Origin: Oehlia diaphana
Taxonomy: Eukaryota; Glomeromycota; Glomeromycetes; Glomerales; Glomeraceae
NCBI GenBank assembly: GCA_003833135.1
Contig: QZLH01000652.1
Coordinates: 33,041-68,918 of the forward strand
Length of the DNA stretch: 35,878 bases
Direction of reading: 5' to 3'
This document shows positions 1 to 9,540 of this stretch, piece after piece; position 1 is the stretch's first letter, and each line of letters opens with the position of its first letter. The position numbers were made by a program, and so were the translations under genes. The notes beneath the pieces were generated by a model. It worked only from the letters and a program-made list of their open reading frames with translations, was not told the DNA's origin and ran no database searches.

Positions 1-407
1 TGCATTAACCTGATGAGAACTTCTAAAAAAAGTTGTTAAAATATTAACACGTTTTAATAAATGTTCCCCAAACTTCTCCTTGACGATGTCGCATGCAATT
101 AAATTGATAGAATGTGCAACGCATCGCACATTCTCAATCTTTGGATGATTCTCATGTATAATTTTTCATGCATTACAAACATTGGCCGCATTATCAGAAA
201 CTACAGCACATATTCAATCTTTACCAATACCTTCTATAACCTTTTCAATTACCGTAACTAGATATTCTGCAGTGTGCGAATTTTCAGACAAATGAGAAAG
301 TTGATAAAGATATTCTTTACGCGACGGAGTCATTACAATGAAGTTTCAAATTGAACGATGTGTATCAGACGTCCAACCATCAAAGGCTAAATTATAAATT
401 AATATTA
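1..407 (-). pseudogene. hAT-family transposase fragment, decayed
   Basis: Read on the minus strand, one frame gives a hAT transposase core: a DGWTS motif near 370-385, then a segment ending in SRKEYLYQLSH, then VVSDNAANV (the catalytic Asp region, about 185-210) and VRCVAHSINLIACDIV (about 85-130), the classic hAT core found in DUF659-type hAT proteins. Three TGA codons interrupt the frame at 346-348, 214-216 and 166-168; all sit where Trp is plausible, so TGG to TGA changes explain them. The fragment runs off the left edge of the window and its 5' side stops at the TA where the 410-3106 element is inserted. No continuation of the hAT frame was recognised beyond 3108. Function is lost; the family call is fairly sure. 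Confidence 0.8.
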
Positions 408-409
408 TA

Positions 410-435
410 TGGTGCAGCGCATCTATATTCATCAA
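410..435 (+). repeat. Left terminal inverted repeat of the 410-3106 element
   Basis: Begins TGGTGCAGCGCATC directly after a TA. It matches the reversed right end at 23 of 26 positions, with three transitions. Confidence 0.85.
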
Positions 436-764
436 AAATTTCGTGTAACTGCCAAATCTATCTAGTTTTACATTTTGTGTAATTTATAAAATTAACACCG
501 ATAGAATGATAGATTAGGTTATTCTCTTTCAATCTATCGGTTTTAATTTGAGATTACATGATTTTTTGGTGGACTATTAAAGTTTTAAAATGCGTAAAAT
601 CATATGTCTTTATTAGTAAATATCAAAAATTCGGAAAAACTGAAATGATAAATTTCACATGGATTTATGATGTAATTTTGATCTTTATGTATAAATAATG
701 AATCGCAGTAACGAAGATATTGAGAATCTTCATTTTCCCACGCGTTATTATCATTAAATTAAAA

Positions 765-2976
765 ATGCCGCCCGTCAAGAAATGACAAAAACTTTACAAG
801 CAACAGTTTCGGACATCAGATGGTAGGTTTGGACCAAAAAAAAAGGAGCAATAACAACCATTCAACACAATATGAATTGAATATTAGAGAAGGGACCGAT
901 GACGTCACTCTTGAGTTAGAATTTTCTGCAGAGGAATGGGGAGATGATGATGACAGTGGATGGGAGGATGAGTTTGATTTAGAAAAGGAAAAAAATACTC
1001 AATCAAAATTGATGATGATTGAGTTAGGTAAGAAATAAAAGCAATTATTTCAGAATAATTTTTTATTTATTTATTGTGTTTTTAGAGTGGGATGTAAATA
1101 ACGAATTTGAAAAAAAGAAACAAGGTCTATATAGTGCATGTAAGACACCAAAATCAACATATTATGATAAGTGAGGACCAAGTGACTCATTTACCAAAGC
1201 GGCATTTAGCACCTCAAAGATCACAAGTTTTTTTCCCGTATATAAAGCTCAATCTAATACTGATCATAATATTGAAAATGAAAGTGAACAAAGTGGATCA
1301 GAGGAAGAAAACATATGTAAAGTGACTAATATTAATGCAAGAATGAAGACTTTGAAAGAAGAATTAGGAAGCCAGTACAATAAAATGAAGGTTAATGAAT
1401 ACAATAAGAAACGAGCAATATTTGAGTATCAGATGAAAATGGTGGTGGAAAAATGGAAGCAAGTTTAAATGTTGCACGTATAGTTTTTGTTGATGGTGAA
1501 GTTTAGAAAGCTCATCAAATACGAAATTGGGCTAATTATTGGCTTCTTCATAATGCACTTTCTATATCATATTAAGGAAAACATCAAAAAACCATTCGAT
1601 TAATTGATGATGAAGATGTTGCTGAAAAATGTCATGCTTGGATTCGAGATCAAAATTACAAAGTCATGCCTATAAAATTCAAAGAGTTTATAGAACACAA
1701 TCTATTAGCTAAGTTGGGAATTAATAAGAAAAAAACTATAAATATTTCAACTGCAGTCCGCTGGCTTCATATTCTTGGATATACAAAGCAAAGACAAAAG
1801 CAAGGTATATTTTATGATGGACATGAACGTGCGGATGTGGTTCAATATAGGAATGATTTTTTAAAACAAATTTTTGAATATGAGAGGCTTATGTCACGTT
1901 ATGAAGATGAAAATATGGATCAGATCTTACCTGATTTAGCAGAAGGTGAAAAAGAGCATATTTTGGTAATGCATGATAAATGTATTTTTTATTCTAATGA
2001 TGGATTACGTGGTGTATGAGCCAAAAATGGTGAATTACCTTTACGGAAAAAAGGTAATGGTAAATCAATTATGATTAGCGAGTTCTTAACAGAAGTTGAT
2101 AGACGTTTGAAATTGAAACCAGAAAATATTAAACAATACCCTAATGTTCCAGTAGAAGCTCGTGAATATTTAGAGCCAGGTAAAGATCGTGAAAGTTATT
2201 GGATGACAGAAAATGTTATTGAACAGATAAAGATTAAAGCAATTCCTATATTTGAAGTTCTTTATCCAAATTGTATCAGCATTTTTGCATTTGATAACAG
2301 TTCAAATCATGCAATATTTGCAAAAGATGCATTAGTGCCAAAAAAAATGAACTTAAAACCTGGTGGTTTGCAACCAAAAATGCGTGATACTTACTGGGGT
2401 CCTGATAACCAGTTGCAATCAATGGTATTTTCTGATGACCATCCAAATGAAAAGCTTCGAGGTCAGCCTAAGGGACTGAGACAAATATTACAAGAACGAA
2501 AAAAATGGCCTAATGGTGGATTGATGTTGGAATGCAAAGAATGCAAAGAAAAAAATGATGATGAAAATCGAATTAATTGTTGTGCGTGCTGAGTAATGTC
2601 CTTAGAACCAGATTTTCTTGCTCAAAAGGGTGCAATTGCTGAAATAATTGAAAAGGCAGATCACAAATGTATTTTTTACCCAAAATTTTATTGTAAACTT
2701 AATTTTATTGAGTGTTATTGGGGGGCTGCAAAGAGGCATGCAAAAGAAAACTGTAATTATTCATGGGTAGGATTAAAACAAATTGTACCCCAAAGTCTTG
2801 AATCAGTTTCATTAATTACAATTAGAAGATTTGCAAGAAAAGCTTGGCGTTATATGAGTTTATATTAAAAAGGAATTGGTGGAAAATTAGCTGAATATGC
2901 AGTTAAAAAATATAGATCTCATAGAAGAATTCCGGACGAAGTTATAGAAGAATTAAACCAAATTAAATTTGATTAG
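765..2976 (+). pseudogene. DDE transposase (IS630/Tc1/mariner-like), multiple stops
   Basis: Start at ATG 765 (MPPVKK), directly followed by a TGA at a likely former Arg codon. After a frame change near 840 an acidic stretch (DDDDSGWEDEFD) runs to a 58-bp GT-AG intron (1028-1085). The middle part has YYDK then TGA (1172-1174), then GPSDSF. The catalytic half shows HDKCIFYSNDG (first Asp region, about 1970-2005), FAFDNSSNHAIFAKDAL (second Asp, about 2289-2337) and LNFIECYWGAAKRHAK (third acidic residue, about 2699-2746), the LNxIExxW box of this superfamily. Further stops: TAG 1504, TAA near 1575, TGA 2017, TGA 2590, TAA 2866. One frame change near 1430 is also needed. It ends at TAG 2974-2976. 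Almost every stop is one transition from Trp, Arg or Gln. The protein belongs to a fungal lineage of long IS630-like transposases; the enzyme is dead here. Confidence 0.85.
1028..1085 (+). other. Intron in the transposase pseudogene
   Basis: GTAAG at 1028 and TTTTTAG ending at 1085. Splicing joins G to AG to give Glu and restores the downstream frame (E-WDVNNEFEKKK). Confidence 0.7.
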
Positions 2977-3080
2977 TTTATGTTTACGCCACGAAATTAA
3001 AAACTGATTGCTTAACGACCAATAAAAACTATTTCACGTGAATTTCATATGACTTTATTATAATTTGAATTTTGGACTAA

Positions 3081-3106
3081 TTGATGAGTATAGGTGCGCC
3101 GCACCA
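3081..3106 (-). repeat. Right terminal inverted repeat of the 410-3106 element
   Basis: Ends GGTGCGCCGCACCA and is followed by TA. This copy keeps the C and G residues that the left copy has lost. The inner GGTGCGCCGCACC is itself palindromic. Confidence 0.85.
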
Positions 3107-3255
3107 TACACCCTAAAAAATTTTTCAATGGTTATTCAAATTTAAGAAAGTAAACTTCTATAATATTATATTTTTAATGTAATATTTTAAAATTTTACAC
3201 TATCTCTAAAATATTATATTTAATTACGCCTAAACAAAATTTCCTGATGATATAA

Positions 3256-3699
3256 ATGTCAAAACTATTAGTTTTGGCATTTTTTTAATTTTACACATAA
3301 GAATGCCAAAAATCCTAAAATTATTAGTTTTAGTATTTTATTTTTATATATAAAAATACTAAAATTATTGATTTTAGCATTTTTTTGATTTTACATGTAA
3401 AAATACCAGAATTGTTAATTCTGGCATTTTTCATTTTGATCTTACATGTAAAAATACTGAAATTGATAGTACTGGTGTTTTTTTTAATTTTACATATAAG
3501 AACATCAGAATCATCAGTTCTGGTATTTTACTTTTTGTTTTTATATATAAAATGCCAAAACTATTAGTTTAGCATTTTTTTTAATTTTACATATAAAAAT
3601 GCTGGAATTATTAATTTTGCATTTTCTTTTTGATCTTTACATGTGAAAATGCTAAAACTGATAGTTTTGGTATTTTTTTTCAATTTTACATGTAAAAAT
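3256..3699. repeat. Hairpin-repeat array, left part
   Basis: About nine imperfect units of roughly 50 bp. Each unit joins the palindrome TTTTACATGTAAAA (or a close variant) to a short hairpin of the form GCCAAAA-loop-TTTTGGC or CCAGAA-loop-TTCTGG, followed by a T-run. The stem sequence changes between units but both arms change together. The array continues at 4908 after the hAT-type insertion. Open frames across it are by-products of the repeat. Confidence 0.85.
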
Positions 3700-3707
3700 A
3701 CTGAAAT

Positions 3708-4899
3708 TAGTGCTCTACATGAGCCAGCTCGAGTCGAGCTACAGTCTGACTTAGCTCAGCTTGAAGATCTACACCAAGCCAAGCCTGAAATGAGCTGAGC
3801 CACAAAAAATCTTGGCTCAGCTCAGTTCGAGCTAAGCTGAACCATGAAAATCCTGGCTCGAGCTTTATCATAAAAACGTTTTTGTAACATTTTTACTTTA
3901 AATTATTAAAAAAAATGGTGTGAAACGTTTTTTTTAATTAAATTAATGTAAAATATAACATTTCGCAATGTTTTTACATTAAATTATTAAAAAATATTGC
4001 AAAATATTATTTTTAACTAAATAAACATTTTCACAACGTTTTTACTTTAAATTATTTAAAAAATGTTGTGAAACATTTTTTACTTTTTATTTTTATATAT
4101 AAAACACTGAAACTATTTGTTTTAGCATTTTTCCTCTTGATTTTACATGTAAAAATGTTGAAACTATCAGTTTCAGCATTTTTTTTCAATTTTACATATA
4201 AAAGCACTGGAATAATTAGTTCTGGTATATTTTTTTTGATTTTACATGTAAAAATGCTAGAATTATTAGTTCTGGCAGTTTTCTTTTCAATTTTACATGT
4301 AAAAATGCCAGAATCATTAGTTTTGGCATTTTTTTTTTGATTGTACATGTAAAAATGATGAATTATTAGTAGTTCCAGCGGTTTTCTTTTGATTTTACAT
4401 GTAAAAATGCCGAAACTGATAGTTTTAGCATTTTTTTTCGATTGTACATGTAAATACGCCAGAATTATTAGTTCCAGCAGTTTTCTTTTGATTTTATATG
4501 TAAAAACGCCAAAACTGATAGTTTCAGCATTTTTTTCGATTTTACATGTAAAAATGCTGGAATAATTGGTTCTGGCGATTTTCTTTTTGATTTTACATGT
4601 AAAAACACAAACTATTAGTTTTAGCATTTTTTTTCGATTGTACATGTAAAATTGCCAGACTTATTATTTCTGGCAGTTTCTTTTTTTTTGTATAATAACT
4701 CGTTTGGCTCATAAGCCAGCTCAAGCTTTTTGAGCTAAGCCTGTTACAGGCTTGAGCTTTTTGAGCTGAGCCTAATAACTGGCTTAAGCTCTTCCAAACT
4801 GGCTCGTGAGCCACCAAGCCAATTTAATCATGGCTTGGCTTGGCTCGGCTTAAAAGCTTGAGCCAGCTCATGAGCCAGCTCAGCTCATGTAGAGCACTA
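3708..4899. mobile_element. Non-autonomous hAT-type element with hairpin array, copy 1
   Basis: The ends are 17-bp inverted repeats, TAGTGCTCTACATGAGC, identical at both ends. The flanks are a perfect 8-bp duplication, actgaaat (3700-3707 and 4900-4907). An 8-bp duplication with ends beginning TAGNG is diagnostic of the hAT superfamily. Inside each end lie dense degenerate GAGCC/GGCTC motifs (3720-3870 and 4700-4890), the usual arrangement of subterminal transposase-binding sites. Next comes a module of inverted CGCAACATTTTT / AAAAATGTTGCG repeats (about 3870-4085), then a 50-bp-unit hairpin array (about 4090-4690). There is no transposase gene. It inserted inside an older array of the same hairpin units, because those units continue on both sides. 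Confidence 0.88.
4090..4690. repeat. Internal hairpin array of copy 1
   Basis: Twelve units of about 50 bp, each with a TTTTACATGTAAAA-type palindrome plus a hairpin. Two stem types alternate, one CCAGAA/TTCTGG-like and one CCAAAA or CTGAAA with its complement, and the variant GATTGTACATGTAAA recurs in several alternate units. This suggests a higher-order unit of about 100 bp. Neither strand encodes anything believable. Confidence 0.8.
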
Positions 4900-4907
4900 A
4901 CTGAAAT

Positions 4908-5474
4908 CATTAGTTTTGGCATTTTTCTTTTTAATTATATATATATAAATGCTAAAACTATTAGTTTTAGTATTTTTTTGATTTTACATGTAAGAATGCT
5001 AAAATCATTAGTTCTAGTGTTTTACTTTTAGATTTTATATGTAAGAATGCCAAAACTAATAAATGCCAAAACTATTAATTTTGGCATTTTTTTTCAATTT
5101 TACATGTAAAAATGCTGGAATCATTAGTTCTGGTATTTTTCTTTTTGATTATATATAAAAAAAAATGTCAAAACTAATATTTTTAGTATTTTTTTTAATT
5201 TTACATGTAAGAACATCAGAATCATTAATTCCAGTATTTTACTTTTTGTTTCTATATATAAGAATGCCAGAATTATTAATTTTAGCATTTTACTTTTATT
5301 TTTATTAGTTTTGGCATTTTTTTTTAATTTTACATATAAAAATGCTGGAATTATTGGTTCTAACAGTTTTTTTTTGATTTTACATGTAAAAATATCAAAC
5401 TGATAGTTTTAGCATTTTTTTTTAATTTTATATGTAAAAATATCAGAATTATTAGTTCTGGCATTTTGGCATTT
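4908..5474. repeat. Hairpin-repeat array, right part
   Basis: Continuation of the 3256-3699 array on the far side of the 3708-4899 insertion, with the same ACATGT palindrome and variable stems such as GCCAAAA/TTTTGGC and CCAGAA/TTCTGG. The order is less regular, with partial units near 5060 and 5310. Confidence 0.8.
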
Positions 5475-5630
5475 TTTATTAGATTAACAAGTCAGGTCAG
5501 GTACTAACTAGTACTGAACTGATCTATATCAGGTCACAAATTTGATGGCCTGACTTAAATATTTTAGGTCAACCTATCAGATCATCGGATCAATTAGATC
5601 AGGTTTCAGAACTTCACTTTTGGGCAAACA
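5475..5630. other. TCAGGTC-rich subterminal-like block
   Basis: The motif TCAGGTC or its relatives (AGTCAGGTCAGG, ATCAGGTCA, GGCCTGACT, TTAGGTCAACC, GATCAGG) occurs repeatedly in both orientations. The design resembles the GAGCC and CAGTTC subterminal blocks of the two complete hAT-type families here. It could be the right end of a third family whose internal part is the 3256-5474 array. No matching left end or target duplication was found, so this is tentative. Confidence 0.4.
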
Positions 5631-5989
5631 TGGCATAATGCCTTTATCTTTATTAAATTTATTAAAAACATTTACAATTAATCAAAATACAATAAAAGAA
5701 ATAATAAAAAATAAACTAACTAAAAATAAAGCTATATAATCTCCTATAAAGTGATTAAAGTAAAAATAAAAATCTAAAAAAAAAACAATTATAAGTACAC
5801 TAACACTCCCTAGATTATCTCCTATGTTATATTGCAAACACAGTAGATGCAGCTATACTAATTAGACAATGGAAAGCGCACCCATTATTAAAATTGATAC
5901 ACAGTCCTGCTAGAAGAGCAGTCATCCGATAGCATCGTTGGATGACCCAGAAAATTCAAATAGTGATTAAACCATTTTAATTCTTGAAA

Positions 5990-6190
5990 CTTCATTTTTG
6001 GCAAATTAACCTATTTTTTAAGGTCTTAAAAAATCATTTTTTGTAAATATCTTAGCATCCAGTAGTTCATTATAATGAACTTTTTTTAAATTGTAGAACT
6101 AAATAATGACTATAATATAAAAAAAGATATTTACAAAATATGATTTTTTAAATTTTAGCAAAAAGGGGTGTTTTTGGCCAAAAGTCCATT
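5990..6190. mobile_element. Inverted-repeat (MITE-like) element
   Basis: Two arms of about 60 bp face each other: AAAAAATCATTTTTTGTAAA near 6028 and its near-complement around 6126-6154. The outer parts also match loosely (TTTTTGGCAAA against TTTTTGGCCAAA). The centre holds a perfect 18-bp palindrome, AGTTCATTATAATGAACT. The target duplication is not clear. Confidence 0.5.
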
Positions 6191-7200
6191 ATGACCTTTA
6201 TATTAGATATCTGATGTGTTTTCTGTATGCAAATAGGCATCAAATCAATGAAATCATGTGGCAAATTTGAATAGACTCAAATCTTATAAAACATTTGAAT
6301 TTCATATAATATTCAAATATTGGATAATATTCAAATCTAATGACATATTTAAATATATTTATAAATTCAATTTTTAATATTTTAGTTTCAAATATTAATT
6401 TAACAATGATTAATAATGAATATTCAAATATCCTAATTTAAAATGGAAGCTCTAATAAGAATAATGCCAAAAAATAAATATTGAAATATTTGCAATATAC
6501 TGTGTAATAAATAATGAGAATGTTATTTTCCAAATTATCACAATTTTAGAATATAGTAAAAAATACTAATAAATGATTCAAATTACAAAATTACAAAAAT
6601 GCATAATATAGTATAATTAAAACAATCCAATTTTTATTATATAAAGTGTAAAATAAACTTAAATATTAGGGTTATATTTTGATGTCATTTAAAACTAGTA
6701 CTTTTACTTTTGAGAAAATTAATTACAAATATTGATTTTAAAGAAAAATTTGAAATGAAATTTATAAATTAAATATACTGTAGATGCAAATTTACTAGAA
6801 ATTTCTAAGATAAATGGAAAAATGTGAAAAAATATATTTATAAGTTTAATTATAGAAAAATTATTAAAATAAATTCATATTAATTTATTATTAATGAAAT
6901 AATCCATTTTCAAATAGCTATTTTAGATCATCAAAGGTATTATGCCCAATTTTTAATTATATGTACAATGCTATATTTATTTTATAAAACTTATTTAGTA
7001 TTATGCTTAAACACATTAAATTTTTTGATAAAAACATTTGTTAAAGATACATAAAAGACATATATATATAGTTCCTTTGAAATTGAACAAATAATATATT
7101 TCATAAAATTAAAGTGCTATTGTTGCAAATAGATATAATTTGTTAATTTAATAAATAATGATATATTGCGTTTATTTTTCACTATATTATATTATTTATA

Positions 7201-7210
7201 TATTTATAAA
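7201..7210 (+). promoter_or_regulatory. Possible TATA element for the gene at 7330
   Basis: TATTTATAAA lies about 120 bp upstream of the proposed start codon. The region is AT-rich, so this is weak. Confidence 0.25.
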
Positions 7211-7329
7211 GTTTTACATTTTGAAAAGTGGCCAGACGCATTGTCATGCAATAAAACATAGAATTATCAGATGACTGGTTTTAAATATTCTGTAGTTTAC
7301 TGAAATTATAATTTTTTTTCATCCAAATC

Positions 7330-8224
7330 ATGTCAGCAGGCGTTTACAAAATCCCAAAAATTAACTTAGGTTTGCTCGCAAAGATCATAGAAGTATAATT
7401 AATTTCTTCAGTGAATAAATATCCACCTGTTTAATTCTTTTGAAGGCAGAAAACAGCCCTACATCATTATGAGTATTTTTAACTGCATTTGTTTTGGCTG
7501 AAATCGACAATAACCTCAAGGAATTCCAACTAGTGTTTTATTGCCTTTGAAAGAATTATCCATTTATTTAAGATTCTATTTATTTATTTGACTGGAATCA
7601 ACTAGCGTTTTGTTGAGAATTACCCATGCATAAAGTTCTTTTTTTTTCATGTATAAATATAGGAGCTAGGCGATGTTATGAGAAAGGCCTCTGTTACTAT
7701 CAAGAATGAGTCGTCCCTAATTCTTGAGAATCCTGAAATATTTTATAGATTTGGGAGTTCTCCTTATGATAATTGTCCCCTTGCTCCTGTCAATTATGGT
7801 GAAGGTGTGGTTTGGAGTGCTTGTAAAACCTCTTATGCGTTCAGAGAAACTGAAGGAGTTATTATGTACTACATCAAAGATCAAGACAAAAGTTTAGCTT
7901 TTATGTGAAAAGTCCCATATGCACGTTCAAATGGGTGGTTTATTAAAGTTTATGATAGTTTTACCAGACTTAGCATAGGTAATAATTCCAATTTTTGTTT
8001 TATTAAACTTATCATTATTATATTATTCACAATATACATTCCCTTTTATTGATATAGAAATATTTCATGAGATGCGTGACGAATGTCATTTAGGAGGAGA
8101 CGGTAAAATTCACAAAGGTATACTTGATGATGGTTTGTGTTATAAGGGATCTATGGGAGGAACTGAAAACCCTTATGTTCAAGTTGATTTACAATATTGT
8201 AATTCTAAGAATAAAACTAGATAG
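7330..8224 (+). pseudogene. Actinoporin-like pore-forming protein gene, broken by an in-frame TGA
   Basis: Proposed exons are 7330-7392, 7663-7978 and 8058-8224, with GT-AG introns of 270 and 79 bp. The model spans 182 codons including the stop, close to the usual actinoporin length of about 175-180 residues. The first exon (21 codons) would give the short N-terminal amphipathic segment; exons 2 and 3 match the beta-sandwich of the cytolysin/lectin superfamily, including the VPY turn, the aromatic-rich stretch after it and the Gly-rich C-terminal part. Actinoporins insert the N-terminal helix into sphingomyelin-containing membranes. A TGA at 7906-7908 (codon 103) lies just before the VPY region; the frame beyond is intact to TAG 8222-8224 and both splice pairs are preserved. 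The lesion is therefore recent, a polymorphism or an error. Relatives occur patchily in fungi, plants and animals. Family call fairly firm; exon 1 is inferred. Confidence 0.62.
7520..7627 (+). repeat. Diverged direct duplication in intron 1 of the actinoporin-like gene
   Basis: The stretch at 7520-7564 (GGAATTCCAACTAGTGTTTT onward, ending AGAATTATCCAT) is repeated at 7594-7627 (GGAATCAACTAGCGTTTTGT, ending AGAATTACCCAT). The second copy lacks about 10 bp in the middle. Confidence 0.65.
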
Positions 8225-8534
8225 TGCTGTAATTAAGCATATGTGCAAAGTAAATATTTATGTATCTTTAGCATGTATGCGGTATAGTTAATATTTCAAA
8301 AGTCAGATACATTATTTCTAAGCATAAGTTAAAGCCGTTCTTTTATTTTATTATATATAAAAATTAATATCGTTACATACTGGTAACTTTACTTAAATTC
8401 TTTCGCTTTATTTTTAAATAAAAGTATTCAAATTGCAACATATATAACATATTTCTTTCCGTTGTTCAATAAATGAAAAATCAAAAGAAACATATAGTTT
8501 ATGTGAAGAATGCAATCGAGTTATACTAATATAC
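8225..8534. other. AT-rich 3' flank, nothing recognised
   Basis: Follows the stop codon of the actinoporin-like gene. Short AT-rich sequence with no further open frame or repeat that could be supported. Confidence 0.5.
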
Positions 8535-8695
8535 ATGGGCGCTTTGCAGTAAAAAGGGACGAAACTACTAAAAAAATTCAAATTTTCTTTTATATGCCAA
8601 AAATATTCTAAATGCTATAATTTGTTTAGATTTTATATTAACTCATTTTTTATTTTTTTTAGTAGTTTCGTCTCTTTCTACTGCAAAGCGCCCAT
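8535..8695. mobile_element. 161-bp MITE with about 43-bp terminal inverted repeats
   Basis: The left end ATGGGCGCTTTGCAGTAAAA is mirrored at the right end, ending CTGCAAAGCGCCCAT. The arms continue through GACGAAACTACTAAAAAAA with only two mismatches. The centre is AT-rich and non-coding. An AT dinucleotide flanks the GGGCGC core on both sides, but no longer target duplication can be defined. Confidence 0.8.
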
Positions 8696-8920
8696 ATGAT
8701 CATGAATATTATTGGCATTCATTCTTCCAATAATGAAAATGGCTTAAATACATCTTGTACCATACGAAGCATATCTTTGAAATTAAATAAAAAATGAAAA
8801 GAACTTCGTTTATTGATTTCGCTTGTATTTACTACACATCTGATATAATACTAAAATAAACGTTTACTTTCACATACGAAATAGTGATAATTTATTGGTA
8901 ATTATCAACAGATATAATTA

Positions 8921-9445
8921 TTATCACATGCCGATCATTTGCCGATCATAATATGTGTGATATCACATTAACTTTTGAAGCGTTATTCCAAACCATAAAT
9001 ATGTAAAAAAATTACATTAAATTATTTTATTTAGTAGTTGAAAGTATTAATAATTAGTATAAAAATTTTGTGGCAAAATAAAATGTAAGTTAGCTTTAGG
9101 CCAAATTTTTTAATAATTAATATATATGCCAATCATTTCGAAGCTTTGGCAGTTTGAACGAAATTTAAAACTTTTATGGGTTATAGATTAACATCTTTAA
9201 AATTAATGGCTAAAGTAATCCAGCATAATTTTAAGTAATTCACAATTTATGCCCAAATTAATATTTGCAATTATATTATTGTAATTTCTAAATACTATTT
9301 TTCAATCAATTTTACATGAACATTGTTAAATTAAAATTATTTTGGTTTTATATATAGTGGAATTTGCAAGAAAAAAGTATATTTTTTTATGAGATAGATA
9401 ATTGAAATAATTGGTAAAATGATTGGCAATAATGTGATAATATAC
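8921..9445. mobile_element. Possible degraded element with GCCAATCATTT-type ends
   Basis: ATTATCACATGCCGATCATTT near 8926 resembles the reverse complement of the stretch at 9410-9440 (ATTATCACATTATT then GCCAATCATTT). An internal inverted copy, GCCAATCATTT, lies near 9131. Matches are imperfect and no target duplication is visible. Confidence 0.3.
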
Positions 9446-9540
9446 TAATCTGAAATTATGTGATTATTAATTAAAAATAAATGTTAAAGTAAGCAAAATG
9501 ATTTAGTGACAAATATTTAAAATACTATATTTTTTAATTT

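Larger units (their letters stand above)
410..3106 (+). mobile_element. Complete Tc1/mariner/IS630-like DNA transposon, inactive
   Basis: The element is bounded by 26-bp terminal inverted repeats (410-435 and 3081-3106) and flanked by TA at 408-409 and 3107-3108, the target duplication of the IS630/Tc1/mariner superfamily. The right end reads TGGTGCGGCGCACCTATA when reversed; the left end has A for G once and T for C twice, so all three mismatches are transitions. It carries one transposase pseudogene on the plus strand (765-2976). The element interrupts or abuts a hAT remnant on its left side. Total length is about 2.7 kb. Confidence 0.85.
5641..7329. other. AT-rich stretch without recognised genes
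   Basis: No believable coding region on either strand. It contains a short hairpin at 5924-5949 (GTCATCCGAT with its complement), the inverted-repeat element at 5990-6190, several copies of ATATTCAAAT at 6310-6450, and a GGCATAATGCCTTT motif near 5633 that recurs inverted near 6937 (one mismatch). The last could be the ends of a degraded element of about 1.3 kb, but no target duplication is visible. Confidence 0.5.

Noticed and set aside
490..547. Inverted repeat around ACCGATAGA as the ends of the 410-3106 element
   Set aside because: It is an internal imperfect hairpin. The 26-bp ends with TA at 408 and 3107 are much better supported.
4052..4645. 197-residue open frame on the minus strand with repeated FTCKIKKK-like units
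   Set aside because: It is a direct translation of the hairpin array. The same array is open on the other strand and in copy 2, and the sequence follows the DNA palindromes rather than a protein pattern.
3708..4899. TA target duplication (Tc1/mariner type) for the TAGTGCTC elements
   Set aside because: Ends can be trimmed to leave TA, but perfect 8-bp duplications flank the full TAG...CTA ends in both copies, which fits hAT better.
3256..5474. CRISPR-like array, because of regular repeats with spacers
   Set aside because: Repeats are imperfect and palindromic, the spacers are repeat-derived, the genome is eukaryotic, and the array is tied to transposon ends.
7652..7660. TATAAATAT as promoter for an open frame starting at 7678
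   Set aside because: It sits directly before a good splice acceptor (AG at 7661-7662). An upstream exon at 7330-7392 completes the expected protein length, so the box is inside intron 1.
1..8224. Alternative genetic code with TGA read as tryptophan
   Set aside because: TGA does fall at several likely Trp positions, but other lesions are TAG and TAA at Trp and Gln positions and TGA at Arg positions. The intact genes at 21.8-28.4 kb end at TAA and contain no internal TGA. Transition decay explains all cases.
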